Source: Anaeramoeba ignava
Taxonomy: Eukaryota; Metamonada; Anaeramoebidae
DNA length: 64,000 bases
NCBI GenBank assembly: GCA_028826165.1
Contig: JAPDFW010000069.1
Location: 372,001 to 436,000, forward strand
Direction of reading: 5' to 3'
Shown: piece by piece, positions 63,869 to 64,000 of the stretch
Layout: each line of letters opens with the position of its first letter
Numbering within the stretch: the stretch's first letter is position 1
Position numbers and translations under genes: made by a program
The notes under the pieces: model-generated
What the model was told of the DNA's origin: nothing
What the model saw: only the letters and a program-made list of their open reading frames with translations
Databases searched by the model: none

Positions 63869-64000
63869 ATGGAAAAAGAAAAAGACAGAAAAATGCAAAT
63901 TTTCATATTTGGAAACGCAGAAACAGGAAAACAAAGCATTGTGTTAAGATATTATCACGATCGTTTTATTGAAGAAACTGTCTCTCTATTTCATGAAGAC
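63869..64000 (+). CDS. Ras-superfamily small GTPase, 5' end only
   Basis: 44 codons to the window edge. MQIFIFGNAETGKQSIVLRYY followed by FIEET has the beta1 - P-loop - alpha1 order of Ras/Rab proteins, and the switch I region would begin at the edge. The P-loop reads GNAETGKQS, with Gln where the family has Ser or Thr after GK (Mg2+ ligand). Start chosen at the first ATG; the internal Met at residue 9 is an alternative. No T-tract/CA element is seen in the 87 bp upstream. The subfamily cannot be decided here. Confidence 0.75.
   Translation, partial: MEKEKDRKMQIFIFGNAETGKQSIVLRYYHDRFIEETVSLFHED

Noticed and set aside
1-64000. tRNA or rRNA genes
   Set aside because: No GC-rich stem-forming or T-arm-like GGTTCRA segment in a suitable context was found by eye; not exhaustive.
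1-64000. Alternative nuclear genetic code with TGA or TAA read through
   Set aside because: Long genes end at TAA or TGA exactly at family C-termini (H4, HECT FHLS, BROX CaaX), and in-frame stops occur only with frame breaks or introns.

Overview
The window is nuclear DNA from a very AT-rich, intron-bearing unicellular eukaryote. Evidence: spliced genes for alpha-tubulin, a TRIP12/UPL3-type HECT ligase, BROX and an NBR1-like receptor; a histone H4 gene; NCAPG2 (condensin II); a standard genetic code; short GT-AG introns; kilobase A/T satellites between genes; and runs of Asn, Glu, Lys and Ser encoded by hexanucleotide repeats. Expanded RCC1-BTB and ankyrin-BTB families in such a genome suggest an amoeboid protist of the Anaeramoeba kind. 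That assignment is inference from gene content and composition, not proven.

Layout. 1-4.3 kb, all minus strand: start of a calponin-homology actin-binding gene, a Ser/Lys/Asp-rich protein, a five-exon ankyrin + MIT protein, histone H4. 4.5-6.9 kb: satellite A (~145 bp unit). 7-16.6 kb: a leucine-rich-repeat protein (+), a PAP2/IPC-synthase-like membrane enzyme broken by one base (-), the five-exon HECT ligase (-). 16.7-19.8 kb: satellite B. 20-24.7 kb: alpha-tubulin (+), UBLCP1 phosphatase (-), BROX (-). 24.8-34.7 kb: three RCC1-double-BTB paralogues (+) around an intronless giant ankyrin-double-BTB gene (-), several frameshifted. 34.7-38 kb: a strand-asymmetric repeat and a PAS-domain gene with a 1.5 kb repeat-filled intron. 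38-43.4 kb: a decayed 14-exon ankyrin-double-BTB gene (-), with essentially one ankyrin repeat per phase-0 exon. 43.5-50.6 kb: NBR1-like (-), PLPBP (+), NCAPG2 (+). 50.7-52.5 kb: a fourth RCC1-BTB locus, a pseudogene. 52.5-62.8 kb: satellites C, D and E around one small basic two-exon gene. 63-64 kb: a secreted protein (-) and the 5' end of a Ras-like GTPase (+).

Recurring signals. Nearly every start codon is preceded, on the coding strand, by a T-tract broken by CA (type TTTTTCATTTTTT), a candidate initiator-type core promoter. More than a third of the deduced acceptors end in AAG. Frameshifts are concentrated in the BTB families, while the 5.2 kb HECT and 4 kb NCAPG2 reading frames are intact. 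A double-BTB C-terminal module is joined either to an RCC1 propeller or to ankyrin repeats, and some RCC1-BTB copies end in a basic CaaX box. Exon joins were deduced by hand from reading frame, GT-AG ends and protein similarity; family names rest on recognised motifs, without database searches.
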